Positions 43,325 through 55,989 of a stretch of 64,000 nt of DNA are shown piece by piece (the first letter of the stretch is position 1; each line of letters opens with the position of its first letter). Location of the stretch: positions 340,501 to 404,500 of the forward strand of contig NMRB01000249.1 in assembly GCA_002633025.1 (NCBI GenBank). The letters run 5' to 3'. The position numbers and the translations under genes were made by a program. The notes beneath the pieces were generated by a model, which was given only the letters and a program-made list of their open reading frames with translations, made no database searches and was not told where the DNA came from. Source of the stretch: Notospermus geniculatus. Lineage: Eukaryota > Nemertea > Pilidiophora > Heteronemertea > Lineidae.

Positions 43325-43500
43325 AGGTGTAACGTTTTTCAGTGTGGCCGTTTTTCTGTGTGATTCCCATTGTTCGGAACACACTGGGAAACGGACTGGC
43401 TGTTTCTCTGTGTGTCGCCCATTGTCAAGTCGCCGCTTATTCCGTCAATCTATTGTAATGTCACACTGGCACACGGGCCTCACTGAAAAACGTTACACCT
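43325..43500. mobile_element. 176-bp MITE, AGGTGTAACG family (copy 2 only)
   Basis: The inverted ends AGGTGTAACGTTTTTCAGTG and mirror run to 43500. It shares GCCGCTTATTCCGTCAA and the ACACACAGAGAAAC text (inverted) with the 32051-32226 element and has the same length. The empty site in copy 1 is near 26660. Confidence 0.75.
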
Positions 43501-44928
43501 GAATGCAGATAGAAGGTGGCCTACATCTGACCCAGGAAATCCACCAATCACGAAGGAGTTGAAAATAGAAACGGTATCAACATAATAGTTCCTATACTTA
43601 CCACCTGCGCCAGCACAGGCTGATCAGATTCACAAACGCGATTGGCGCGCCCGGTCAACATATGCCAAAGCCGGACGTAAAATAGTTAGGACCGGGTACC
43701 AGACTAATAGAAAACCTTCACAAAATGCCCCCTACAGGCCAAAATAGGAATCGCACGCATCCAAAATCGAACGTGACCTAGATTTTGTGGCCATACACGC
43801 CTATGCAACACGAAAATGAGGTCGAAATCCGAATGCGCTATCCATCTGAAAAGGAAAAGTTTTCGATTTTGGTCTTGGCCCCCTAGTGGCGAAGTCAAGA
43901 ATCAGATGTCACCGAAATTTCGTCTGCGAGTCATAACAACCAAGAGGATGGCCCCTCAGGATCCTGAGTGTCCGAGGAAACTCAAATAGGCCTCATAAAG
44001 CCACCTAGCGGAGGACGATTGGACGATGAGAGTGGGTATGACATCGTGAGGCAACGAGTCCAGAAAAGAGACTGAACAAACACAACCCCAAATTGACGAT
44101 TTTTCAACATAAATCAACATTATTTAATTCTCTAAACATCTTTGTACAGTGAATTTACAAGATACAGTAACATCAAAATAAACTGTGATCCTCATATATT
44201 CAGTGAAGGCCAGGGTTTTTGCACTGAAATCAAAGGCTTCGCTAATCCAGTACCCCCGGCACCGTGCAATGGAAAAGAAATGATCAACGTCTTCACCTTG
44301 AGCCATAGACTGGTCCTGTGCCCTCGCAAAGCTCCGCTGTACGACGACAGCCACCAGTCTACTGAGCCATCCACTTCCCAACCTCATAAAGCCAATAGTA
44401 GACATTACTAACAGCACCGTCATCTGGGGTGACTTTGAACAACCGGGTACCTCTGGATAGGCCTATTTGCTTAGAAAATGTGATTCATCTATTCTAGCAT
44501 TTTTTCCTAGAGGGCGTAAAAATAGCTACCCACTTCATTCAGTTGATGCAATCCTCAAAGTATCACTAACAGACGCCGTTAGCTGTCCGATTCAGGGAAT
44601 CGCCAGTGGGTATCTGACTTTACTTGCTCGGCCAGCTAAAATGAAGCAACTGGATTATATGACCTTCAAAATGTCCAAAAGGAGTGCACACTAACTAACA
44701 TGTGGGTGATAACATCGACCAAATTTGCAAACTTTGCGCTAATCTTGTTGACTTTCCAATCGAAAAAAGTATGAATATACAGTACGCATTTTGTACACGT
44801 ATCTTAATAGCCAATCAGAAAGTGTGAAGTGATGATGGCTTATGATTGGATCCCTCGTCAAACAGCGCCGCCTATTGATGAGCCTTCACTTTTGGCACCA
44901 AACGTGCCTCCAGTGTTTAGTGGTTCTA

Positions 44929-45185
44929 TATCTATAATAATGGTGAGTTCTTATATAGCGCTTCATAGCGTATTACGCTCTCTAAGCGCTTCACACATTA
45001 TTACCCCAGCCTATGATTCAGAAACCTTTCTGTAGAAACCAAAGGGCAGCCACAATATAGCGCACACGATGGACATTTCAGGCCAGTTGGGAGTTACAGA
45101 GTGGCACGGCCGGGATCGAACCCGCGACCTTCCGATCACGAGTCCACAGCCCTAACCATTATGCCACCCCGCTCCACATATCTAT
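44929..45185 (-). mobile_element. tRNA-derived SINE with TATCTAT duplication (copy 2 only)
   Basis: Body 44936-45178 on the minus strand starts GGAGCGGGGTGGCATAATGG (A-box region), has the B-box GGTTCGATCCCGG, and ends GCGCTATATAAGAACTCACC ATTATT. The tail resembles the 3' ends of L2-type LINEs, a plausible mobilising partner. Flanked by TATCTAT (44929-44935 and 45179-45185). Copy 1 is empty near 28137. Confidence 0.85.
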
Positions 45186-46506
45186 GGCCAACTGGACACT
45201 GAGGACCCGTGTAAGAGGGTGTTCCAAGTTACCCTGTTGTTAAACGCCACCCCAGATGACGGTAGCCTGTTGCCGCTGTTACATAGCAGCTCATGACCAT
45301 TGGACGCAACTTTTAGCAGGCTGCCAGTGAAGATATAAAGTGAAATAGACATGTTTTTGTGCACTGGGTTGATAGTAGATATATAATACTTGGTAGAACC
45401 TCTATTCAGATACAAATCTTAGGACATGGTGTAAAAAATAAAAAAATACGTACATGTAGCATAGATTATGTAAATTGACACAGGGATGTGTAAAGCAGTG
45501 GTATGCCCGCGGTGGTCAAAGTTTTCACACATTTTTTTGAAAATTTAGACTTGGGGCCTGTGGCTGAAATGTACAGACCCACATGTAAATCTATAGAGTA
45601 GCCTATACTCAGAATATACTACCACAGGAAAACTTTGACCATGTACACTGGGCACAATGTGATCGGACGAATAAGAAAAATACTGCTCGTTATGGACAGA
45701 ACCTTTTTGCATTTTTGGAATGTACATGAAGTATGTATTAACAACTACACTGCCCCCAATATATTAACAAGCACGTGTAGTCCACTTGTGCTCCGTGGAA
45801 ACATGGACGATTGAACAAATATCATTATTTTGTACCACCATGTAAACTACAGTATCGAGTTTTTTCTATTTCTTCAATCACGCATTTTCCACTGATTTTT
45901 TTTTACTTTTTACCTGGAGGGCAGTTACCTGCTGCCCCATTTCCACAGTACACACAGTGAACAGAGGAATCAAGTAAGCCACGATAGTGCAAATTGTCAT
46001 CTTGGGTACAAGCAAACTAGACCCAGGGTAAATTTGTCAATATAAACTACTAAGTTAGCACAGTTCAATAACAAATTTTCAATTAATGACTGCATGGTGC
46101 ATGTACAGTGTTGCCTATCTCTGTGTCTATCCTTTCTGAGGATTACATTGGATAAATTAAAATGGAAAATTGGCGTAGTTTGTGTGGACGAAATCTAGAT
46201 ATATTTTGTGTATACCCAGGACGAGTGTCCTTAGCTCATCAGGCCCACCTCAGATCACACATAGAAAACAGTAGAATACTAAATTGGAAATGATGTGGAC
46301 GTTTGTATATTGAAAGTATATGAAGAATACTTACTTTGCAGGAAGAATGTTATTCGATGAGACAGAACATATTTTAACAAGAGCAGGAAACAAGTTTGCC
46401 GTCAAGTTTTTGTCATTATTTCTAAGACTGGTAGCCTCCCATAATAACCTGGAGATTCAGAATAATGTACGCCAGGCATCCGCTCTCAAAGGCATCCAAA
46501 AAATCC

Positions 46507-46925
46507 AAATTCAGGTCTCTTGCTCTTCTTTTCAGATCTAGTAACCTTGCAAACAAAAAAAGCTTCAAAATTCAGGTCTCTTGCTCTTCTTTTCAGATCT
46601 AGTAACCTTGCAAACCAAGCTTCAAAATTCAGGTCTCTTGCTCTTCTTTTCAGATCTAGTAACCTTGCAAACCAAGCTTCAAAATTCAGGTCTCTTGCTC
46701 TTCTTTTCAGATCTAGTAACCTTGCAAACCAGGCTTCAATATTCGGGTCTCTTCCTATTCTTTTCCAGTCTAGTAACCTTACAAACCAGGCTTCAATATT
46801 CAGACCTCTTCCTCTTTTTTTCAGATCTAGTAACCTTGCAAACAAGGCCTCCAAATTCAGGTCTCAATTCTTCTTTTCAGATCTAGTAACCTTGCAAACC
46901 AGACTTCAAAATTCAGTCTCCCCCA
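46507..46925 (+). repeat. 57-bp minisatellite (copy 2)
   Basis: Homologue of 29480-29935 with a different unit number and order of variants. Overlapping 122- and 142-codon frames on opposite strands reflect the 19-codon unit length. Confidence 0.85.
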
Positions 46926-48913
46926 CGTCAAATCGGTCTCGTTTTTAGATCTAAACCTCCCAAAGAAGGCTACCAAATTCAGATCTCTTCCACTTGAAAC
47001 CTACTCTTGTTTCCAAATCTAGGATGCCTCACCAACTCGCAAAAGGCCACAAACCAAATTCGGGCCTGTTCCACTTAAAACCTGCTCTTGCTTTCAGTAG
47101 CAATCTTGTCAGGTCTCTTCCACATGTTCCACTTGAAATCCAAAATATCCCAATTTGTAATTTTGAAAGCACCAGAAAACACGTCATGGTTATTTCATGA
47201 GATTCAGAGATACCAGATACAAGTATAAACAATTTACACAATATACATATGGTATACATGTACAATTATAATACTCAAAATATTTTATACATCATGTACA
47301 ATTATAATACTCAAAATGGCCATTGATGGACGTGCAACGACAGTTTATGCCCGCTATTAAGGATGTTAACTATTAAGGCTCATATCAGTTAAACACTTCA
47401 CTGCAGGGGCGCTAGCAGCGGATAGTCTACTGATTTTGGCGGAAATCTTAATGTTTTAGTGTATCTTACTTGTAATACTTGTCAGAGTTACATGTGGATG
47501 CATGCTCATGCCAACAGATGGGTGTAATGAACACATTAAAGTGATAAGGAGGCTGCCTATAGGGACCCTTTAAAACACACTCTACTACTTTACGTCCACC
47601 TGTTTTTCTACTAAAGTTACAATAGTTTAATAAATTATACTTATGTAAAACCAGGTGCTCTGCATTCACATTCAGATGTGTTTTGGTCAATGCGCACAAA
47701 CAAACCTTAGATCGTGAAATGAACATCCTTTGTCATCCAATGCAAAACTTCATACTTTCAAAAGTACAACATGAAATAATAACATGTTTCGAAGGTGAAA
47801 GTCATAGCTTCCTACCGGACTCAAACTCAAAAGTACAGCAGGTGCTATTAGCGAAGATACTTTACTTTCGTCTGTCTCAGGTCCCTTCCACATATTCATG
47901 CCAGTAGAGGTCTAGCCTCCTGGAATAATTATACAAAGGATAAGTCTATTCTATTCGACAAAAATGACCAATGACCAATGGCCATGGTGCCAGCCAGTCA
48001 TATTGAAAGGACTTTACCTTGGCCAGTGCATACATAATGAATTGGTGTTTAATGAAGGGACCTTAGACAGACGAAAGTAAAGTAATTCAAAATGTGCTAG
48101 CCAATCAAGCCTTGGAATGTTTTTCAGTTTATGGTCTGTTATTTTTCACGACAAACAGTAGAAAATCACAATCACATGCAATAGCCCTTTTTAATTCCAC
48201 CAAATTTGCTGACAGTTATTCTACTTCTCTTTCTACCAGCGAATGGATGGCATACCCGCATTATAATATTTTTATCACTTTTTATATTTCAACACACATT
48301 AACAAAAAATAAGCCTCAGTTGCAACTACAAGAAAATAGAATACAAACATATGATAATACATGTAATGCCGTACATAGCATTGACACCGAACACATGATA
48401 AATATAGTGACACCTTTTGGTGAAACAATGCACTACAACCTGAGAAAGCTCTTGTTTTACAATGAAAAATGTACAAGATTTACATGATATATTTTTACTT
48501 TTTTTACAGTAGAGTGTATTTACAACGACATTTACAGGAGTGAAACTATACCAATCACAGTACTCTTGAATTTTCTTTCAATAATGATAACAGTTTGGTC
48601 TCTACATTAAGTATCGGTATATAATAATGGCGTGTGCATTTTTACCTTTAGGGTAATTCCACTACAGGTATATGTATTTGCATGATAAATAGACTTTCAA
48701 ACAACACTAACAGAATTTTGGAGCTGTTGTGGTCAGAAGGAACTGTCCAGCGTTGAAGCATCCACCCAAAATTTCCAATACTGAAGCTACTAGGTATATT
48801 CAGCAGATAGTATAAGTTAAGTCGTCTCCGAATTTCGCAAATTTTCGACCAGGGTCTTCCTCGGGCACTTTCTAGTAGATATCCCAGAAGTGAACTTTCT
48901 AGTAGAGATCCCA

Positions 48914-49010
48914 GGGCCCATATTCATAAAACCTTGCTAGCTGCTAGTTGTGTACATTGGCCTGTACAAACTAGGCACTTTAGCAGGCAACGTTTTATGA
49001 ATATGGGCCC
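48914..49010. mobile_element. 97-bp MITE, GGGCCCATATTCATAAAA family (copy 2 only)
   Basis: The ends GGGCCCATATTCATAAAAC and GTTTTATGAATATGGGCCC are perfectly inverted; the interior has TTGTGTACATTGGCCTGTAC. It sits in the loop of the Penelope-related inverted repeat. Copy 1 is empty at about 32520. Target duplication is masked by the palindromic end. Confidence 0.8.
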
Positions 49011-49974
49011 AGAAGTTTCACTTCTGAGATCTCCACTAGAAAGTGCCTGAGGAAAACCCCGGTTGGGGTCGAAAATTTACGAAATTCGGAGACGAGTTTA
49101 CTTTACTTACAGTAATACTATCATTTCGTGTGTCGTTTTCTGTGCTCATTGTTGGCCGGGATATCGTATATTCAGCAGACAAACAAATTACATTCTGCAG
49201 TCATGAGCCAACCAAGTGCAGTTAGCCAATGGATCAGCTAAGCTGCAACGAATTCGGGATTTCGATAGAAATCTCTGCTTCCAATCTTCAAACCTGGAAA
49301 GCCCCCCCTATAAAATACTGATTCAACACATGATTCAATCTCAAGAGGTGCTGAGCAACTTGTAGTCACACGACATAAGTTTTAGAAGATTTTTGACGTC
49401 ACTTTCTTATCATTACACAGACCAGCCTCCAAACCTCTGGAATGTATCGAGATCTTGTAACACATAAAAGTAACAGTAAATGCAACAACAACGCACAACA
49501 CGTAGCAACGTTTCCCAAATATAGCTTATTAGCAGTAGTTTTTGATGAGGCACATTCACAATATGCAGCCATCTGGGCATGTAAACAACTTGAAAGTAGA
49601 CGGTGAGGAGTGAGAGACTCGTGAAAGAAATGACAACAACACATGGCCATAGCATTCTTCTCCTTTACACAGGTCATGTACATGTATACATGTATGCAAT
49701 TTAGTTAGTAATACATGTATTTTACCAAAGGGTCTTGAAAGAAGAACATGTAACTTTTTGGACAATCGCATCTTAAAGCTGACGTGAACGAACGAAAAGC
49801 CCCCATGCGACGAGCAAGAGAATTACAAACGCCCTGCAAACGCCTCAAACGAACGCTCAGAACATGATAGACCCCACGAGGCCAGGAGGGCGCCACCTTA
49901 TTTGTCTTCAGGCAACAGAGCTGTCAACATCTCCGGATACCTCTTTCACTACTCAAAGAAAAAAAAGTAGTCAT

Positions 49975-50048
49975 TTAGACGGGATTCGAACCGTCGATCT
50001 TTTGATGTGTAATCCACCGCTCTGTCCACTCGGCCAACGAGCCAGCTG
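49975..50048 (-). repeat. tRNA-like module, left arm
   Basis: The minus strand has A-box TGGCCGAGTGGACAGAGCGG and B-box GACGGTTCGAATCCCGTC with a good T-stem. The acceptor ends do not pair, so it is not a working tRNA; it could still be an RNA polymerase III promoter. Confidence 0.6.
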
Positions 50049-50140
50049 ACAGAGACATGATTTGTGTTTGTCATGGACGTAGGCCTTCGACTTACGTAAT
50101 AATACTACGAATAAAAGAAAATATGCGAAGTGTTACAACA

Positions 50141-50213
50141 AGTTCGTTGGCCGAATGGGGAACACGGTGGAACAGAGATAACAAGGCGCGGGTTCGATTC
50201 CCTGCTGGGTCAA
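50141..50213 (+). repeat. tRNA-like module, right arm
   Basis: The plus strand has TCGTTGGCCGAATGGGG (A-box) and GCGGGTTCGATTCCCTGC (B-box). It is the diverged mirror copy of 49975-50048. A T-run (CTTTTTTCTTT) just downstream could end pol III transcription. Confidence 0.6.
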
Positions 50214-50517
50214 ACTTTTTTCTTTCAAAAAAAGTGTTCAGCAGGAGCTCCCCAGAGGATGTTGACACCTTGACAGCTCAGAGACAAATAAGGTGGCGCC
50301 CTCCTGGCCTCGTGGTGTCTATCATGTCCTGAGCCTTCGTTTGAGGTGTTTGCGGGGCGTTTGCAATTCTCTTGCTCGTCGCATGGGGGCTTTTCGTTCG
50401 TTCACGTCAGCTTTAATGAACAACATTTTTTGTATTGTCATATTTCTAATCAATGAAGAGTATTAAAATTTTGCATGTGCGGGCAAGTTACATCTTTGCC
50501 AGTCTACAAACTCTATA

Positions 50518-50773
50518 TTAAAGATAATGTATCACGGGTATTTTCGTGGCCGACGAAAACGAATGTTTATTTACATTTTGTTTGTTTGTGTCCAGTTTTT
50601 CTTTGTCTTATGAATAATTTGTTAGTGGCATGCCCAAGAACAAATTCTTTTGATACCGAAAGTATTCAATTTGGTGGGTTGGCATGTCCCAAAAGACCAA
50701 AATAACATAATGTAAACATCTATGTTTACAAACATTGAATGTAAACAATGAAGTCATGATACATTATCTTTAA
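50518..50773. mobile_element. TTAA-flanked AGATAATG-family element (copy 2)
   Basis: Body 50522-50769 at the position matching 33402-33651, so it predates the duplication or haplotype split. Confidence 0.75.
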
Positions 50774-51525
50774 GGGCCTAAAATCTTCGCCTTCTCAACT
50801 GCTTAAACTCCTCTGTATTAAATTTTACGGTATTTTCAAAGTGTTACGAGAATGCAGGTAGAGGTTTCATGGCCTCGTGAAGGTCCCCAAAATGCTTGTC
50901 TGATTCGTTGGCAGTTAAACCTTTATGTTTGATTCCTTTATGCTTTCACACCGCACAGAATTATTATCTCCAAAATTCTACAAAACAATCAGCATAACTA
51001 CCAATAAGTATACAAGGCCTAACAGTCGTCGATTGTAACCTTTAGCACCAAGTTGCAGTAGGATTGATTATAGTTCAAACTTTAGCCACCCAAGAGCTTG
51101 GTCCAACATGTCTTTTTAAAACCTTCCTGAAGTCAAACTGACGTGCTGTTTCTACCCTCGGCGGCCCATCTTCATCCGGCTTGAAATTCGTTTTTCGCAG
51201 CAGTGATCGGTAATCAACTACACCGTTTTCCTGTCTGAGGTCGTTGTTGTTTCCTAAATCGGAAAACGGAGAAGGCGGTCGATGATGCGTGGTGGAGTTT
51301 TTCTTGTAGAATGGCGGTCTCGGGTGAATGACAGGGAATTTATTCATTTGATTCCTGAAAAGAGTCAAGACGAGAAATTGACAAATGGAATGACAATGTC
51401 ATATCAAACAGAAAGACTCAGAAATAACTAACATTTTACAATGTATCTCTGCTCCCTTTGCTGTCATATCTGGCCTCCGAATGGCAAAGGCACTGTCAGG
51501 CCATTTCAGTGAAAAACATTATAAA

Positions 51526-51753
51526 GTCCGGCAACATCTAACTACGACCCAATGGAATGCGGAAGTCATGTAATGTGGCAGAGCTTTGCGGTTTTTGATC
51601 ATGCCTGTCGACCATTTGTGGTCATTCCCCGATTGTTCACGCTGTGCACCGGTTATTCAAGAGCCGCGTGTGATTGGTCCTTAGAAAATCCAACTATCAA
51701 TTTCCTAACTTCCGCATTCCATTGGGTCGTAGTTACATGTAGATGTTGTCGGA
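51526..51753. mobile_element. 228-bp MITE (copy 2 only)
   Basis: The ends GTCCGGCAACATCTA and TAGATGTTGTCGGAC are inverted, with ACTACGACCCAATGGAATGC mirrored on the right. Copy 1 lacks it near 36445. Flanks ATTATAAA and ATTACATG are only loosely alike. Confidence 0.7.
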
Positions 51754-52344
51754 CATTACATGTAAAGAGGCTGTCTCGCGTTAAAAACTCCAAAGGATAT
51801 AACACTTTTTATTCATTGGTGGTAGGAGTTTCAATTCACACAAATTGTGTTTTTTTCTTTTTACCTACTCCTCCATCAAGTTTATTAAAGCTGTATATTT
51901 AAAGGCCTAGGCCATATAATTAATGGATGTTGATTATCAAACACTTTTTTTTTAATCAAAAGTGTTACAGCTTTATGCAACATCCAGGTTTTTGGAGAGA
52001 CGTTTTAAATCACAGTTCTTAAGGTTAGACAGCTTCTTTGCAAATGGATATGAATGGGAGTGCATAACAACGGTACCTGGTACTTGTAACAATGATATCT
52101 CTAGAACTGTAGATGTAGGCCTATAAAGCATGAGCTATTCACCAAATGGAACTACACGTACATCATGATGACGGATATAAAGTACATTGAAACAGATGGA
52201 CAAAAACACAGAATTCACGAACACCAAACATTGACAAACAGTGGTTTCGTCTACAATAAACATTTTAGCAACTATAATCATCATCTAAGCACATGTTTTC
52301 AATGTACACAGAACCCCAACAAGTTGGCAAATACTTCCCGGTCA

Positions 52345-52730
52345 ATTTGATCTTCTTCCACTTGAAATATGTGCTTGTTTTCAGATCTACTAACCGTGCA
52401 ACCAAACGAAACTATCAAATTCAGGTCTCTTCCACTTGAAATCTGTTCTTGTTTTCAGATCTAACAACCTCCTAACCAAAGCTACCAAATTCAGGTTTCT
52501 TTCACTCGAAATCTGTTCTTGTTTTCAGATCTAACAACCTCCTAACCAAAGCTACCAAATTCAGGTTTCTTTCACTCGAAATCTGTTCTTGTTTTCAGAC
52601 CAAGCAACCTCGTAACCAAAGCTAACAAATTCAGGTCTCTTCCACTTGAAATACACGTGTATTTTCTTAATTTCAAATCTAGCAACCTCGCAATCAAGGC
52701 CACCAAATTCAGGTCTCTTCCACTTGAAAT
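52345..52730 (+). repeat. about 64-bp minisatellite (copy 2)
   Basis: Homologue of 37015-37435; two adjacent units (about 52440-52575) are nearly identical, a local unit duplication not seen in copy 1. Confidence 0.8.
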
Positions 52731-53288
52731 ACTGGATTGTTCCCCCAATACCGCGCAGTCTACAAACGTAAAATTATCATACCGAGGCGGACAAGGGCCA
52801 ATTTTCCACGCCTACCATGCCCATGCTCTTCACTCATGAATACTGATTTGATCAGTTGTACCCTCGTGAACTTGGCCAGGAATGCCGCCCTGGGAATATG
52901 AGGAATGCGGTAACAGGTGAACAATAGTCGATCAATGGCCAGGCAATCTAACAACCCCTGTTGATCACTCGGCGACTTTCGACGGGTTTTCCAAGACCAC
53001 CACACAATTACACGATTACCCCGATTGAAACGAACATCATCACCACAAAATGATTACGGTCAGTGGTAAACGTGATTGACACTATTGACTGATGATCGAT
53101 TGTGGACACTCAGCAAACTTTCTTCCAATGAGGTCACTACTCCAACCCCTCATCAATACTGCAATTTACCGCAGACCCCTCGTGACATGAATCCACCAAT
53201 TATGAACCATAGTCACCTTTTCCTGGTATCCGCCCCCATTCATGGCGATTTCATACACTGTGCGCGGTATTGGCGGAACAATCCAGTA
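52730..53288. mobile_element. TA-flanked 555-bp element (copy 2 only)
   Basis: Body 52732-53286 has ends CTGGATTGTTCCCCCAATAC and the mirror GTATTGGCGGAACAATCCAG, flanked by TA. Copy 1 has a single TA at 37397-37398. No transposase frame; Tc1/mariner-type mobilisation is likely. Confidence 0.8.
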
Positions 53289-54443
53289 TTTCTTGTTTTC
53301 AGATCCAACCATATGACCAAAGTCTCATAGGACAGAGGCTAAAGCTACGTTTAGCTGACACGCGGAATGCGGATTGCGGAAGCGGAAAATGCAATGCATT
53401 TTCGTATACAACAGATCGTTCCGCCGGGGATTCCGCGTCCCTATACCGCATTCTGGATGTCTGGTAAACGCAGCTTTATGTCAATGTGTCAAATCTTTTG
53501 GTACCAAAAGTGGACAGATGAAAAGCACCAAAGGATTCCTTCATCCTATATAAATCAGCCGAATCGATTAGTTTTTACCAGTGAAAACGAAAGGCAAGGC
53601 AATATTTCTGAAAGAAAAGGCTATATGCGGCATTTCAGGAAGGTAAGACCATATAAGATACTTTTTTTCAGTATGGAGACGCTATACTAACCACAACTGG
53701 TACCACACAAAAAGCCAGACACAACTTTCCTTTCAGGAACACCAACACCACATTGCTTTGGCTGCTGGTAAGAGCAGAAAGTGTATACGGCCAAACTTGT
53801 TCAGGAAAGGTAAGGTCAAATATTCGAGACTCCGTGGAATGATTCACAGGCCAACTAAGAAACGCTTCTATCAAAAACCCATAAAGTTTGCTCATCATTT
53901 TTCATTAAACCTAATGATAAATATCAGTAATGGTACAAACTACAGAGCACATACAGAAAACACCTTAATTCTAACAAGAACTCAATAAAGCTTGTTCGTG
54001 AATTATTGCCAAGATACGTGACAAGCATTATCAATGCTCAGGTCTACACACTGTACACACTCTGTGTCTAGTGACTGTTGTTTCACAGCAAACAACATGC
54101 GGTGCAGCATATAAAAAAATGCTAACTTACTATGGACATTCTAAAAACCAAGAACGAAGTATTGAAAGAAATGGATAAGAAAAAGTATTAGTAACATGCT
54201 GAACTGACTAGAAAACAGCTATAAAATGAAGGCGACTTAAGAGATTTGAAAGCAAAAACAGCATTTTTGGAACCAAGTGGAGTTGCAAATTTGTACACCA
54301 ACTATATTAGTATAATTTGCTAGTAAATAGTGACATGCCATTTCTTTGAAATCTACAGTGTGAATCCATCACAAGTACATGTAACTCATTATCTCAATGT
54401 TCTGTTGATCATGTGATTTATCCTCATGTATGGAAACTACATG

Positions 54444-55354
54444 TACATGTACAGGCATTGTACTGATGTTTATCTACACTTTGTATCTTGAATATTTCAA
54501 AGACCACCGAACCAATTTTGATGTGGTTTGTTGCATACATGTATGAAAGGAAAACTTGTTGGTCACATTTCTGCATCAAAATTTTGGAAATTTCGAAATA
54601 TCAAAATTATGTGATTGCTTGTCAGAAAAAATCGCGAAAATCAACACCTTTTATTTTGTGATTATATTTTTATTTTTATACTGTTTCTGACAGAATGGAA
54701 GTTTCTAAGGATTTTGGTGCTGGTTTCAACAAAATCTGTCGAGTGGTTGCTGAGATACATGTATTTGAGATTATCAAAATTTTGATATTTTGAGATTTTC
54801 ACGATTTTTCACAAAATTTTGGTGTCAGTAGATAGAGTTGACCTCAAATCATAAAATTATGGAAATTTTGGATGATTCGCATAAACTGGTTAGAATTCAC
54901 GCATATTTTTCAAAATATCAACATTTTGATATTACGATATTTCTGCACAGTTAACCTCAAAAAGTTTCAAAATAACGTAAACCTGTTATCTGATGTTAGC
55001 TTTATCCAATGGTGTGTAAATTTCTTGAAAAACGCGAAAATCTCAAATATCTCAGTAACCACTCGATAGATTTTGATGAAACTAGCACCAAAATCCTTAG
55101 AAACTTCCCTTCTATCAGAACTACTATAAAAATGAAAATATAATCACAAAATAAAAGGTGTTGATTTTCGAGATTTGTTCTGACAAGCAATTACATAATT
55201 TTGATATTTCGAAATTTTCAAAATTTTGATGCAGAAATGTGACCAACAAGTTTTCCTTTCATATGCAACAAACCGCATCAAAATTGGTTCGGTGGTCTTT
55301 GAAATATTCAAGATACAAAGTGTAGATAAACATCAGTCAATGCCTGTACATGTA
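54444..55354. mobile_element. 895-bp almost fully palindromic element (copy 2 only)
   Basis: Body 54452-55346 has ends CAGGCATTGTACTGATG and, inverted, CAGGCATTGACTGATG. The arms are mirrored over nearly the whole length. Flanks TACATGTA on both sides suggest an 8-bp duplication and the CAG ends suggest hAT, but the site is an ACATGT microsatellite, so the duplication could be coincidental. Confidence 0.75.
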
Positions 55355-55836
55355 ACAACATGGGGCCACACCCAACCCAACCCGTACAAGATCACACCAA
55401 TACAAACCTTTCACAACCCTTATGAAGTCAATATTGGACAACAGATAAACATCCGTTTCCTGACCCGTCTCTCTTCTGTTTTTTCCTCTGTTATTGTACT
55501 GTAATAGAAGGATGAGGGTCCACAGTACCAGGGACAGTCCACAGTACCAGGGACACATCCCTGGTGACATTTATCCACGTACCGATACACATAACGACAC
55601 CGATATCCCTCCAAGGACCAATGAATGGTAAATGTATCCCAGCATTTAAAGTTTGGGCCTGAGCCGGAAAGCTTTCGGAAGATAGGCTACCTGTGGAAGT
55701 TTAACTTTTTTCCCTCGTGATCAAGAACCTATGATTCCCTGTTTTTCCAACGAAAGGGCTTCCCAATTTCCTTGTTTATCAGACTCAGTATAAGTCTGCC
55801 AAAATGTACATGTACATTTCGGTTGCCAATTTATAT

Positions 55837-55989
55837 TAGGGAGGTTTCGAAATCAAACGATAAACGTAAACTTCACGACAACGTTATTTTTCATACTACA
55901 CATTAACCAGATTTTATATTGCATTTTCGGTACAAAAATAAAGTTGTCGTTAACGTTTACGTTTACCGTTTAATTTCGAAACCTCCCTA
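55837..55989. mobile_element. TA-flanked MITE, GGGAGGTTTCGAAAT family (copy 2 only)
   Basis: Body 55839-55987 has inverted ends GGGAGGTTTCGAAAT and ATTTCGAAACCTCCC with TA flanks, and inner arms AAACGTAAAC / GTTTACGTTT. The end resembles the MITE at 61239-61356 (GTGAGGTTTCG). It sits within a few bases of the site of the copy 1 MITE 39057-39174. Confidence 0.8.

Larger units (their letters stand above)
49773..50416. mobile_element. 636-bp palindromic element carrying two divergent tRNA-like modules (copy 2 only)
   Basis: Body 49777-50412, flanked by TTAA (49773-49776 and 50413-50416); copy 1 has one TTAA at 33294-33297. The inverted repeats (AGCTGACGTGAACGAACGAA...) extend about 140 bp, through GGCGCCACCTTATTTGTC. 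Each arm contains a tRNA-like module, pointing outward from the centre. No protein. TA rather than TTAA could be the true target. Confidence 0.85.

Noticed and set aside
49975-50048. A functional tRNA gene
   Set aside because: A-box, B-box and T-stem are good but the acceptor stem does not pair and it lies in the arm of a palindromic transposon.
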